Notes under the pieces: model-generated
What the model was told of the DNA's origin: nothing
The model's input: the letters and a program-made list of their open reading frames with translations, nothing else
Database searches by the model: none
From: Bacteroidota bacterium
GTDB lineage: Bacteria > Bacteroidota > Ignavibacteria > Ignavibacteriales > Ignavibacteriaceae
Direction of reading: 5' to 3'
Assembly (NCBI GenBank): GCA_030706105.1
Contig: JAUZPC010000197.1
Location: 1 to 5,959, forward strand
Length of the DNA: 5,959 nt
Position numbers and translations under genes: made by a program
Part shown: piece by piece, positions 1-5,959 of the stretch
Position numbering within the stretch: position 1 is the first letter of the stretch
Layout of the letters: each line of letters opens with the position of its first letter

Positions 1-609
1 CAGAAGTATTGGAGAATATACACTGTTTGGATAAGCTTTATGCAGGGCTTGAAGCTGCTCAATGAATAATTTTTTATCATACTTTGGTGTTAATACTGGG
101 GATAAAATATTTTGGAAACTATTAAAAAAGGTTAGCTCTTCCCCTGTGGGTTTGTTTATTCTAAATGGAATTATTTTTTCTTCTCTAAAGTTGTTAGAGC
201 TTGTCACACTTACTTTTATCTTATAATTGCCAGATTCTAAATAATATGTCCAGGCACCATTAAAAGCAATATTTCCATATTTATCCATTAAATAATAAAG
301 TCTGTAATCCGATTCCCCCGGCTTAATTTCATCCTGTGACATCAAAAAACAGTGTGCCATCCCCATAATTACATTATTGTATTTTACTTCATCACCGTTA
401 GAATCAAATATTTGTACATCAATGGTACGGAAAGCAATAATATGCTGAGCCGTATCGGTAATATTTGTTAATGTAAGCCCCAAATCAATCTCTTCACCTA
501 CAAGGAATGTATCTTTTACAATTACAGCTTCAATTTCAAATTGCTTTTGTGCAAGTAAATTAACTGAAAGCACAAAAATAATTATTAACAATTGTAATAG
601 ATGCTTCAT
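1..609 (-). CDS. Secreted protein of unknown function, N-terminal 203 residues (3' end outside window)
   Basis: The frame is open from the ATG at 609 to the window edge. It starts with a textbook signal peptide: a positive MKH, a hydrophobic core LLQLLIIIFVLSVNLLA, and a probable cleavage before QKQFE near residue 21. The protein is therefore exported, to the periplasm or outer membrane. Residues 22-150 look like an all-beta, Ig-like sandwich: alternating hydrophobic strands, a VGEEIDLGLTLTNITD stretch, an IFDSNGDEV turn, the phrase IKPGES, and a late strand LESGNYKIKVSV. Residues 155-203 become helical (LTFFNSFQNIL, LFIEQLQALHKAYPNSVYS), as if an alpha-helical or TPR-like part begins. I cannot name the family. 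The ribosome binding site is weak (AAGAGA about 6 nt before the ATG), as is common in Bacteroidota. The gene lies on the same strand as the flagellar operon but beyond its terminator, so it is probably a separate unit with no implied flagellar role. Confidence 0.8.
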   Translation of the reverse strand, partial: MKHLLQLLIIIFVLSVNLLAQKQFEIEAVIVKDTFLVGEEIDLGLTLTNITDTAQHIIAFRTIDVQIFDSNGDEVKYNNVIMGMAHCFLMSQDEIKPGESDYRLYYLMDKYGNIAFNGAWTYYLESGNYKIKVSVTSSNNFREEKIIPFRINKPTGEELTFFNSFQNILSPVLTPKYDKKLFIEQLQALHKAYPNSVYSPILL

Positions 610-937
610 TTTTTATCTCTTAATACATTAATAGAATTAAAATATTTTTGATACGCGGAACAATAATGCTGATATCGCATAATAGCCTAAGATGCCGGAG
701 TTGACATTATATTATTATTTCAAAAATGATATTAAATAAAAACATATTAAGAAACAAGTAATTGGAGAATCTATTACAATAATGTCATCCGAATACGGGT
801 TCCGGATATTAGGTAAGAACTGGAAGCGGTTAGATGTTTTAGGCAACAAAATCATTTGGCAGCAATTTGCAATGAACGGATTCTTCGTTTGACGACTCAC
901 TCAGAATGACAGGATGAAATGTAAGACAGAAATTAAT
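610..937. other. Gene-free intergenic stretch
   Basis: This stretch separates the secreted-protein gene from the terminator of the flagellar operon. Bases 610-782 are AT-rich with no recognisable RNA gene or convincing promoter, although the promoter of the secreted-protein gene must lie here or further upstream on the minus strand. Bases 783-916 hold the inverted-ended repeat-like element listed separately. A 61-codon open frame on the minus strand (715-900) runs through this element; it has no ribosome binding site and a composition unlike the neighbouring proteins, so I do not call it a gene. Confidence 0.6.
783..911. repeat. Short intergenic repeat-like (MITE-like) element with TGTCAT inverted ends
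   Basis: The left end reads TGTCATCCGAA (783-793) and the right end, read on the minus strand from 911, reads TGTCATTCTGA. The outer six bases are a perfect inverted pair (783-788 and 906-911). An alternative outer pair, ATGTCATCC at 782-790 against GGATGAAAT at 912-920, matches at 8 of 9 positions. Near the left end ATCCG (787-791) can pair with CGGAT (803-807). Near the right end ATTCT (880-884) can pair with AGAAT (903-907), with a small CGT-TTG-ACG hairpin inside (886-894). The right end, GTCATTCTGAGTGAGTCGTC and onward to GAAGAATCC on the minus strand, resembles a sequence I know as a widespread dispersed intergenic repeat in bacterial genomes. No transposase is present. Whether the whole 129 bp is one mobile unit is inference; the similarity of the right end is the stronger part. 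Confidence 0.5.
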
Positions 938-970
938 AAAAAAAACCGTCTCTTATTGGGAGACGGTTTT
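938..970 (-). terminator. Intrinsic (Rho-independent) terminator of the flagellar hook operon
   Basis: On the minus strand an 11-bp perfect stem, AAAACCGTCTC paired with GAGACGGTTTT (960-970 with 942-952), closes a 7-nt loop and runs into eight consecutive U residues (945-938). It lies 21 nt after the flgE stop codon and is oriented to end transcription coming from flgE. Read on the plus strand only four Ts follow the stem, and no plus-strand gene faces it, so the minus-strand role is the clear one. It marks flgE as the last gene of the transcript. Confidence 0.95.
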
Positions 971-991
971 GGATATCATTTATAATTATTA

Positions 992-2680
992 TTATCTAAT
1001 TAAGTTGGTTATTTCCTGCAGAAGAGTATCAGCAGTAGTAACTACTCTTGCATTTGCCTGGAATCCTCTTTGTGAAACAATCATTTTCGTAAATTCCTCT
1101 GAAAGGTCAACGTTTGACTGTTCTAAAGCACCGGACTGAACTGTTGTACCGGTTTCTTCACCTAATCCGCCAATTCTTGGAGTTCCTGAATTTGCATAAG
1201 CTGAGTATAAGTTATCACCTGTACTAATTAAGCCATTTAAGTTTGTAAATGTAGCAGCCATAACCTGAGCTAATGTTCTGGAATTTCCGTTTGAGAATAT
1301 ACCAACAATGTTTCCATATTGGTCTATGTTCATATTGGATAATGTAGCTGAAGCAGAACCATCCTGGCTTAAAGCTGAAATAACAGAACTTGAAGATGTT
1401 TGTGTAATTCCACCGAAACCTGATCCGAAATTAAGATCTACCGATACAGGGTTTGCACCGCCGGCAGGATTAAAGATTAATTTTGGATTAGTAGGAGAAA
1501 TATTTGAAGGATCCAGGGTACCATCAGCATTAAACATAATTGTACCGCTTGTATTAACTGACTGTCCGTTAAAAGTGCTTTGACCCGGAACGCTTGCACT
1601 GAAAGACCATGTGTTGTTACTTATTTTTGTATATTTTAAAGTTACCTGATGAGAAGTACCTAATGAATCAAAAACAGTTACTGATCCGGTAACGATATTA
1701 GGTTTTCTATTACCGTCTGCAGATGAACTTAAAGTTTGAGTAGCATTATTCTGAGTTAAAGCAGTACCGTCCAGTAATAAGTCTATTTTATTAGTTGGAG
1801 ACTGTATTCTGTTTGCAATTCCATCAAATACAGTGGCACCGTTGGATAATGCATAGTTCCCGGTAACAGGATCAGCGGTAAACTGTAACGGAGTAGCAAT
1901 GCTTCCGGTAACAGGAGGAACTAAAGCAGCACCGGTAGAATCCAAAACATCATAGCTTAAAGTATAAGAATCAGGTGTACCTGCAACAGCAGTGTATGTA
2001 GTTCTTAGTTTATAAGCATCGCCGCTTTCATTGTAAATAGTTGTGTCCATTGTAGTTGGAGAAGCAGGAGGCCATGTGGTAGGCTGCTGCAAATTACCTC
2101 TTTGAACAACTTTTTCAGTTCTTGTTAATTCAGAATCACTCTTAAGGTTACCGCCCCATTTTATTTCACTTGTAGCAACTGCAGGCAGTTTTAAGTTAGT
2201 ATCAATTTTAATATCTTCCAAGTTATTGCCCGGAGGTACAACACCATCACTGTTTGCAACTTTACCCTGAACAACAGCACCATTCTGCGGACTTACTAAT
2301 CTGCCCTGAGCATCAAAAGTGAAACCACCAGCGCGAGAATAATAATTTGTACCATTGCTCTTAAGAACGAACATACCGGAACCCTGTAAAGCCAAGTCGG
2401 TTGTTATACCGGTACTTTCAAAAGTTCCTTGAGCCCAATTTCTATCAATTGAATTAACTTTCATACCCAAGCCGATTTGAAAAGTGTTAGTACCACCAGA
2501 GGTTTCAGAAGGGTTTGTACCAGCTTTTACAAATTGGTTGAAAGTATCACTGAAAGTAACGCGAGAGCCTTTAAAGCCGATGGTGTTAACGTTAGCAATG
2601 TTATTGCCAATTACATCCATCATTGTTTGAGAATTGCGTAAACCGGATACACCGGCGAATAAAGAATTAAGAAGTGCCAT
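992..2680 (-). CDS. flgE: Flagellar hook protein FlgE (enlarged, with duplicated D2-like module)
   Basis: FlgE polymerises into the hook, the flexible joint between rod and filament outside the cell, after export by the flagellar type III apparatus. Residues 1-45 are the rod-type N-terminal segment (LLNSLFAGVSGLRNSQTMMD, then IGNNIANVNTIGFKGSR), and residues 510-562 are the matching C-terminal helix region (SGALEQSNVDLSEEF, MIVSQRGFQANARVVTTAD, LLQEITNLIR); together they form the D0/D1 coiled core. Residues 70-180 carry the usual FlgE/F/G beta region (ALQGSGMFVL, YYSRAGGFTFDAQGRLV, KWGGNLKSDSE). Two D2-like modules follow, about 209-320 and 330-432. At 562 aa it is clearly longer than the roughly 400 aa of enterobacterial FlgE. 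It contains no cysteine, so the cysteine-dependent lysinoalanine cross-link known from spirochaete hooks is not possible here. The start is fixed by an AGGAGG site and the conserved MALLNSLFAG beginning. It is the last gene of the operon. Confidence 0.97.
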   Translation of the reverse strand: MALLNSLFAGVSGLRNSQTMMDVIGNNIANVNTIGFKGSRVTFSDTFNQFVKAGTNPSETSGGTNTFQIGLGMKVNSIDRNWAQGTFESTGITTDLALQGSGMFVLKSNGTNYYSRAGGFTFDAQGRLVSPQNGAVVQGKVANSDGVVPPGNNLEDIKIDTNLKLPAVATSEIKWGGNLKSDSELTRTEKVVQRGNLQQPTTWPPASPTTMDTTIYNESGDAYKLRTTYTAVAGTPDSYTLSYDVLDSTGAALVPPVTGSIATPLQFTADPVTGNYALSNGATVFDGIANRIQSPTNKIDLLLDGTALTQNNATQTLSSSADGNRKPNIVTGSVTVFDSLGTSHQVTLKYTKISNNTWSFSASVPGQSTFNGQSVNTSGTIMFNADGTLDPSNISPTNPKLIFNPAGGANPVSVDLNFGSGFGGITQTSSSSVISALSQDGSASATLSNMNIDQYGNIVGIFSNGNSRTLAQVMAATFTNLNGLISTGDNLYSAYANSGTPRIGGLGEETGTTVQSGALEQSNVDLSEEFTKMIVSQRGFQANARVVTTADTLLQEITNLIR

Positions 2681-2685
2681 AATAA

Positions 2686-2691
2686 CCTCCT
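2686..2691 (-). promoter_or_regulatory. Strong ribosome binding site of flgE
   Basis: A full AGGAGG lies 5 nt before the flgE ATG. It is much stronger than the sites of the other genes here (GGA overlapping the fliK stop for flgD, a distant GGAG for the small gene). This fits the need for many hook subunits per flagellum compared with a few cap or ruler molecules. Confidence 0.9.
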
Positions 2692-2704
2692 AAGGTATTT
2701 TTAT

Positions 2705-2761
2705 GATTCAGCTTCAGTCAGTCGGCCGAATCGTAAGAGCGTCCTTGTAAGGTCCCGCTCT
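2705..2761 (-). promoter_or_regulatory. Possible structured leader of flgE with two hairpins
   Basis: On the minus strand, between the small flagellar gene and flgE, an A-rich leader (about 2762-2804) is followed by two possible hairpins. The first pairs AGAGCG (2761-2756) with CGCTCT (2741-2736) and encloses an inner CCT-TACA-AGG hairpin (2752-2743), separated from the outer stem by an asymmetric GGA/A internal loop. The second pairs GATTC (2732-2728) with GAATC (2709-2705), with an inner GC/GC pair (2726-2725 with 2712-2711) and a 12-nt loop. The pair ends 14 nt before the AGGAGG site. There is no U-run after either stem, so these are not terminators. The GC-rich patch stands out from the AT-rich surroundings. 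It could be an mRNA-stabilising or processing site at the flgE 5' end, or a regulatory leader. I match it to no known riboswitch family. Confidence 0.45.
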
Positions 2762-2804
2762 GTTTGTTGTTTATTATTTTATTTGTTTAATTTAATGTAT
2801 TTTT

Positions 2805-3179
2805 TTATGTAAAGACCACACTGTCTATGTTCGTAAATATGTTATCATTCTCGTCTTTAATAGGCATTGTTGTTACCACTGTTCTGTTAGGGATATTAAC
2901 AATAAAAGCGGTATCTTCCATCATTACGAGAGAATTTTTAGAACCTTTAAGCTCTGCTTTATCTACCGCAGTCTGAATTTTGCTGATATCAGTATCGCTT
3001 AACTGAATATTTCTGGTTTCCAATCTCTTTAAGGCATGATTTGAAAATTTTATCTTATCAAGTTCCTCTTGAAATATTTGGCCAAAGGCTCCCTCTTGAG
3101 AAGCAGGCTTTGCCTTCTCAAAAACTTCATTCCGGTTTATCGGAATAAAGGGGACTTTTATGCCATTTACTTCAGCCAT
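2805..3179 (-). CDS. Flagellar operon protein of the TIGR02530 type (124 aa)
   Basis: This small, soluble protein has no signal peptide or membrane segment. It matches the pattern of the flagellar operon protein family TIGR02530, which sits next to flgD and flgE in several bacterial groups. Visible family features are the helical IKFSNHALKRLETRNIQLSD (residues 43-62), the segment KGSKNSLVMMEDTAFIVNI (78-96) followed by PNRTVVTTM (97-105), and the ending NIFTNIDSVVFT (113-124). The length is typical for the family. Residues 1-40 are variable and could be flexible. Its exact role is not established as far as I know; position alone suggests a part in hook assembly or export of hook substrates. 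The ATG lies inside the end of flgD (13-nt overlap), and its GGAG is 10 nt upstream inside flgD, so translation is probably coupled to flgD. Confidence 0.85.
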   Translation of the reverse strand: MAEVNGIKVPFIPINRNEVFEKAKPASQEGAFGQIFQEELDKIKFSNHALKRLETRNIQLSDTDISKIQTAVDKAELKGSKNSLVMMEDTAFIVNIPNRTVVTTMPIKDENDNIFTNIDSVVFT

Positions 3180-3892
3180 TGGTTAACTACTCCATTACTC
3201 GAACTTGTTGTAGAATTCATTATTTCAATTATATCTGAAAGAGAATATTCTGTACCGTTAACAACTAATTTAGCGCCAGAATCTGTAAAGCGGATAGCAT
3301 CAATTTTTCCTACTCTGAATGTAGTGGCTGTTAGAGAACTGCCGTCCGATGTTTTTGCTTCCACTGAATAAGTATAATTACCATTAGGTGATTTACTACC
3401 ATTATTATCGGAGAAATCCCAAGAAAGTTTATGGTCTCCTTTAGATAAATCGCAATTATTTAAAGTTTTTATTGTTTTTCCTGCAGAATCTTTTATAGTT
3501 ATGGTTACAGAACCGGCATTTGCAGGTAATGTGTATCCAATTTCGCCGCTTGACTGCCCGCTATTTGTTACAGTATTGCCGCTCAACTTTACTTCTTTGC
3601 CGACTAAATTTGCACTTAAAGTATTGTTAATTGATTGTGTAAGTACATAATTTGCGTTTATGCTGCTTGTCATGGAGTCATTCAAGTTTTGCAATTGCTC
3701 AAGTGAGCTGAATTGCGCAAGCTGTGATGCATATGCAGATCCGTCCATTGGATTCATTGGATCTTGGTACTTTAACTGCTGCATCATTAGCTTTAAGAAG
3801 TCATCTTTTCCAAGAGCAGACTTCCCTTTTGCTTTAGTAGTTGCAGTACTTGTACCAGAACTGTATATACTATTTGTTGTGTTAGTTGTCAT
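3167..3892 (-). CDS. flgD: Flagellar hook assembly (capping) protein FlgD
   Basis: FlgD forms the temporary cap at the tip of the growing hook and lets exported FlgE subunits insert; it is later displaced by hook-filament junction proteins. Residues 1-22 are a Ser/Thr-rich flexible tail, typical of an export signal. Residues 24-72 are the diagnostic N-terminal region (ALGKDDFLKLMMQQLKYQDP, then AQFSSLEQLQNLN). About 97-105 (VGKEVKLSG) and 194-224 (VGKIDAIRFTDSGAKLVVNG and onward) look like the two parts of the Tudor-like domain, with the FlgD Ig-like domain inserted at about 115-185 (ITIKDSAGKTIKTL, then GDHKLSWDFSDNNG and NGNYTYSVEA). At 241 aa it has normal length. One cysteine (147) is present. 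The start is supported by a GGA 7 nt upstream that directly follows the fliK stop codon, suggesting coupled translation. The stop codon overlaps the start of the next gene. Confidence 0.96.
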   Translation of the reverse strand: MTTNTTNSIYSSGTSTATTKAKGKSALGKDDFLKLMMQQLKYQDPMNPMDGSAYASQLAQFSSLEQLQNLNDSMTSSINANYVLTQSINNTLSANLVGKEVKLSGNTVTNSGQSSGEIGYTLPANAGSVTITIKDSAGKTIKTLNNCDLSKGDHKLSWDFSDNNGSKSPNGNYTYSVEAKTSDGSSLTATTFRVGKIDAIRFTDSGAKLVVNGTEYSLSDIIEIMNSTTSSSNGVVNQWLK

Positions 3893-3902
3893 TTATTTAT
3901 CC

Positions 3903-5959
3903 TTATGCTAGGTATTCGTACGTGTTATATCCTAATGTTTTAGAAGGACTTGTATTTGCTATTTTTTCATTTTCAGTTTCAACTTTTTTATCATTAGCTC
4001 CGGAATTCTTTCTTTTCAGTTCGCCCGGCTTCTGTTGTTTGTTCTCATTATATGAAATAGAAACAGTAATATTATTTACGTTTATTCCGGCTTGTGAAAG
4101 TGACTGCTTTAAGTTGTCAAGATTATTTTGTACAGTTGTTTGTACAGCTTCATTTTGAACTTCAATTTTAGCGGTGACTGTTTTGTCCACAGTCTCAACC
4201 ATTAATTTCACTCTGCCTAATTCTTCCGGCATTAGTGATAAAGTAAGACTCTTATTGACACCTTCTGAAAGCGCATTTTTAATTTCAGGCATCAACCGGC
4301 TATATTTAACCATTTTTTCTTCTTGAGGAATAAATTTGATATCCTCATGAATACTGCTTTGTTTATCGCTTATTTTTTCAGCGGCATTAGTATGGCTAAT
4401 ATTAAACGCTGAATTTTCATTTGAGTCCCTGGTCTCTTTACCAGTGCTGCTGTCTGAACTATTTTTATCTGTAGTGGGTTTTGTACTATTAGTTACCGGC
4501 TCATTAATTTTAACAGTACTATTTACATTTTTAACAGTCTCAATTTTACTGCTTTCCTTTGCAGTCAAAGGATTTATTAATGAGAAATCCGGAGTAAAAA
4601 CTTTCTTTTCATTAACAGGCAAATTCTGATTTAGTTTTTCTTCGGCATCTGCTAATATTTTATCTTCGGCAGTAATTTTTGAGATTTCGGGTTTAGTATT
4701 TTCGTTTATAGTTTTTTGTTCTTTATTATTATGCTCAGAATTAAGAGGCAAATTGTCAACTTTTGTATCAGTTTTAGCAGTTATATTAATATCTTCGCTT
4801 TTATTATTACTTAATTTTGAGTCTGCATTCTTATTATTAAAATTTTGTTTTTGCAAAATAAAATTCGATTTATTGTGCAGCAAAGATATATCGTTATCTT
4901 TAGTAAACTCATTCAAACTGCTCAAAAAAGCAGTGCTGCTATCTGTATTCAAATTATTTGATTTACTGTCACTTACATCAGTACTTAATCCTATCGGCTT
5001 ATCTGCAAAAGCGTTGTCACTGATAAACTGATGAACTTTAGAAAGTATGTCCAGTGAAGAAATACTCTTGCTGCTGTTCAACCGGATATCAAATTGCTTA
5101 GTCGTTTTAATTTCCTGCTCAACAGGTTGACTTTCCGTAAATGTCTTTTCTTTTACAACGGACCCGGTATTCTCTGCTTGGATTTTTTGTTCTGTTGGTT
5201 TAGTTTCAACTTTTGGTTCTACACGAACAGGGTCATCTTTAGTTGATTTTATTTCATTAACTTTTGATTGAGTATTAAATTTAACAGAAATCTCTTTATC
5301 GCCCTGCAATTTTATTTTACTGTTAAACGGAATACTTTTAAGTTCAATATTGTTTTCTTTATCGGCACTTTGGTCAATATTATTCACATTATCTTCGTTA
5401 GCAGTATCGTCTACACTAATGACCGGTTTATTATCTGTTGAAGAATTCTCAATCGTGACCTTGCCTTTTGCAATTTCATTTCCGGAATTACTTTCAGGAC
5501 TATCTATTTTTTCGTCATTATTCGACAAAGTTTTGTTCACATTTACATTTACTATAGGTTTTTCATTAACGGCAATGTTTGTATTGTCCTTAGTGTCAAT
5601 AGTCTTATCTTTAATCGTAGCTGCGGAATTAGTTTCTTCAGAAATATCCTGTTTAACTGTCTTTATACCTGAAAGGTCACCCTGGTTTTCAGTCTTAATA
5701 TTACTGTTTTTTGTATTATTATTTGAGGTTACAGTTTCCTGTTTTACATCAATTATTTGAGCTTCTTGTTTTGAAGTTGTTTCAGTTACAGGAAGATTAC
5801 TATCTTCTTGATTTACTACACCGACTTGCGGTTCCTCAATTTTACCGTTACTTTTGTTTCCATTATTATCTACATAAGTAACTCCGTCACCTTTTATTGA
5901 TTCGGATAGTTCAACCTGGTTGTCAGCATTCTGGCTAATATTGACCTGCTTAGTCTCTG
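3903..5959 (-). CDS. fliK: Flagellar hook-length control protein FliK (5' end outside window)
   Basis: FliK is exported during hook growth, measures hook length and, by contact of its C-terminal domain with FlhB, switches export from hook to filament substrates. The frame is open to the right edge; the first complete codon is at 5957-5955, giving 684 visible residues. About residues 1-548 are low-complexity, rich in Asn, Ser, Lys, Thr, Asp and Glu, as in the extended ruler part of FliK. They contain no Met, Cys or Trp. Visible residues 549-639 (4313-4041) form the conserved C-terminal Flg_hook domain: LMPEIKNAL, SLTLSLMPEELGRVKLMVET, then LDNLKQSLSQAGINVNNITV. A charged tail of 45 residues follows. 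There is no in-frame ATG before 4313; a GTG at 5540 has no ribosome binding site and lies in continuous low-complexity coding sequence, so the true start is beyond 5959. The length already exceeds common FliK proteins (about 400-490 aa). The stop is 10 nt before flgD, placing it in the same transcript. Confidence 0.93.
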   Translation of the reverse strand, partial: ETKQVNISQNADNQVELSESIKGDGVTYVDNNGNKSNGKIEEPQVGVVNQEDSNLPVTETTSKQEAQIIDVKQETVTSNNNTKNSNIKTENQGDLSGIKTVKQDISEETNSAATIKDKTIDTKDNTNIAVNEKPIVNVNVNKTLSNNDEKIDSPESNSGNEIAKGKVTIENSSTDNKPVISVDDTANEDNVNNIDQSADKENNIELKSIPFNSKIKLQGDKEISVKFNTQSKVNEIKSTKDDPVRVEPKVETKPTEQKIQAENTGSVVKEKTFTESQPVEQEIKTTKQFDIRLNSSKSISSLDILSKVHQFISDNAFADKPIGLSTDVSDSKSNNLNTDSSTAFLSSLNEFTKDNDISLLHNKSNFILQKQNFNNKNADSKLSNNKSEDINITAKTDTKVDNLPLNSEHNNKEQKTINENTKPEISKITAEDKILADAEEKLNQNLPVNEKKVFTPDFSLINPLTAKESSKIETVKNVNSTVKINEPVTNSTKPTTDKNSSDSSTGKETRDSNENSAFNISHTNAAEKISDKQSSIHEDIKFIPQEEKMVKYSRLMPEIKNALSEGVNKSLTLSLMPEELGRVKLMVETVDKTVTAKIEVQNEAVQTTVQNNLDNLKQSLSQAGINVNNITVSISYNENKQQKPGELKRKNSGANDKKVETENEKIANTSPSKTLGYNTYEYLA

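Noticed and set aside
701..706. TTGACA on the plus strand as a promoter -35 box
   Set aside because: There is no good -10 box at 16-18 nt and no plus-strand gene downstream; everything supported in this window is on the minus strand.
715..900. A 61-codon open frame on the minus strand in the intergenic region
   Set aside because: It has no ribosome binding site, runs through the repeat-like element, and its product has no recognisable domain or composition like the neighbours.
2719..2726. GCCGACTG on the minus strand as a sigma-28 -10 element before flgE
   Set aside because: It matches the consensus GCCGATAA at 6 of 8 positions, but nothing like TAAAGTTT lies at the required distance upstream.
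2681..2804. Possible c-di-GMP-I riboswitch before flgE (scattered CAG, ACC, GGACGC and CGGCC letters in the right order)
   Set aside because: The region is too short, the conserved GCAAACC and CGCAAAGCC cores are missing, and the GGACGC bases are instead used in the 6-bp AGAGCG/CGCTCT stem.
5538..5540. GTG at 5540 as the start of fliK
   Set aside because: The reading frame stays open for another 139 codons to the window edge with the same low-complexity composition, and no ribosome binding site precedes the GTG. The real start lies outside.
5350..5760. Hydrophobic plus-strand open frame opposite fliK, resembling a membrane protein
   Set aside because: It is a shadow of the Lys, Asn, Glu and Asp-rich codons of fliK read in antisense, with no ribosome binding site or domain. 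The same holds for the other plus-strand frames opposite flgE, flgD and fliK.

Overview
The window carries the hook-assembly end of a flagellar operon, all on the minus strand, followed by an intergenic region and the start of an unrelated secreted-protein gene. In transcription order (right to left) the genes are fliK (hook-length ruler, 5' end outside the window), flgD (hook cap), a small TIGR02530-type flagellar operon protein, and flgE (hook protein). A strong intrinsic terminator closes the unit just after flgE. The spacing is that of one transcript: 10 nt between fliK and flgD, a 13-nt overlap between flgD and the small gene, and 125 nt before flgE. That last gap is an A-rich leader with two possible hairpins and a strong ribosome binding site.

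The gene products fit together. FlgD caps the growing hook so that exported FlgE subunits can polymerise. FliK is exported during hook growth, senses hook length and switches the export apparatus to filament-type substrates. The TIGR02530 protein is conserved in this neighbourhood in several phyla but, to my knowledge, has no settled role. Two proteins are enlarged: FlgE (562 aa) appears to hold two tandem copies of its D2-type module, and FliK shows at least 684 aa, of which about the first 548 visible residues contain no Met, Cys or Trp.

The stretch 610-937 has no convincing gene. It holds a short element of about 130 bp with inverted TGTCAT ends. One end carries the GTCATTCTGAGTGA...GAAGAATC type of sequence seen as a dispersed intergenic repeat in many bacterial genomes. 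Bases 1-609 encode, on the minus strand, the first 203 residues of a protein with a clear signal peptide; its 3' end lies beyond the window.

Organism: the DNA is AT-rich, the organism is flagellated, and the gene order fliK-flgD-TIGR02530-flgE together with the Bacteroidota-like signal peptide and weak ribosome binding site of the first gene suggests an Ignavibacteria-like or other FCB-group bacterium. This is an inference; a spirochaete or another AT-rich lineage cannot be excluded. I see no defence system, CRISPR array, phage, tRNA, rRNA or transposase here. The novel points are features of otherwise recognisable flagellar genes and of the intergenic DNA.
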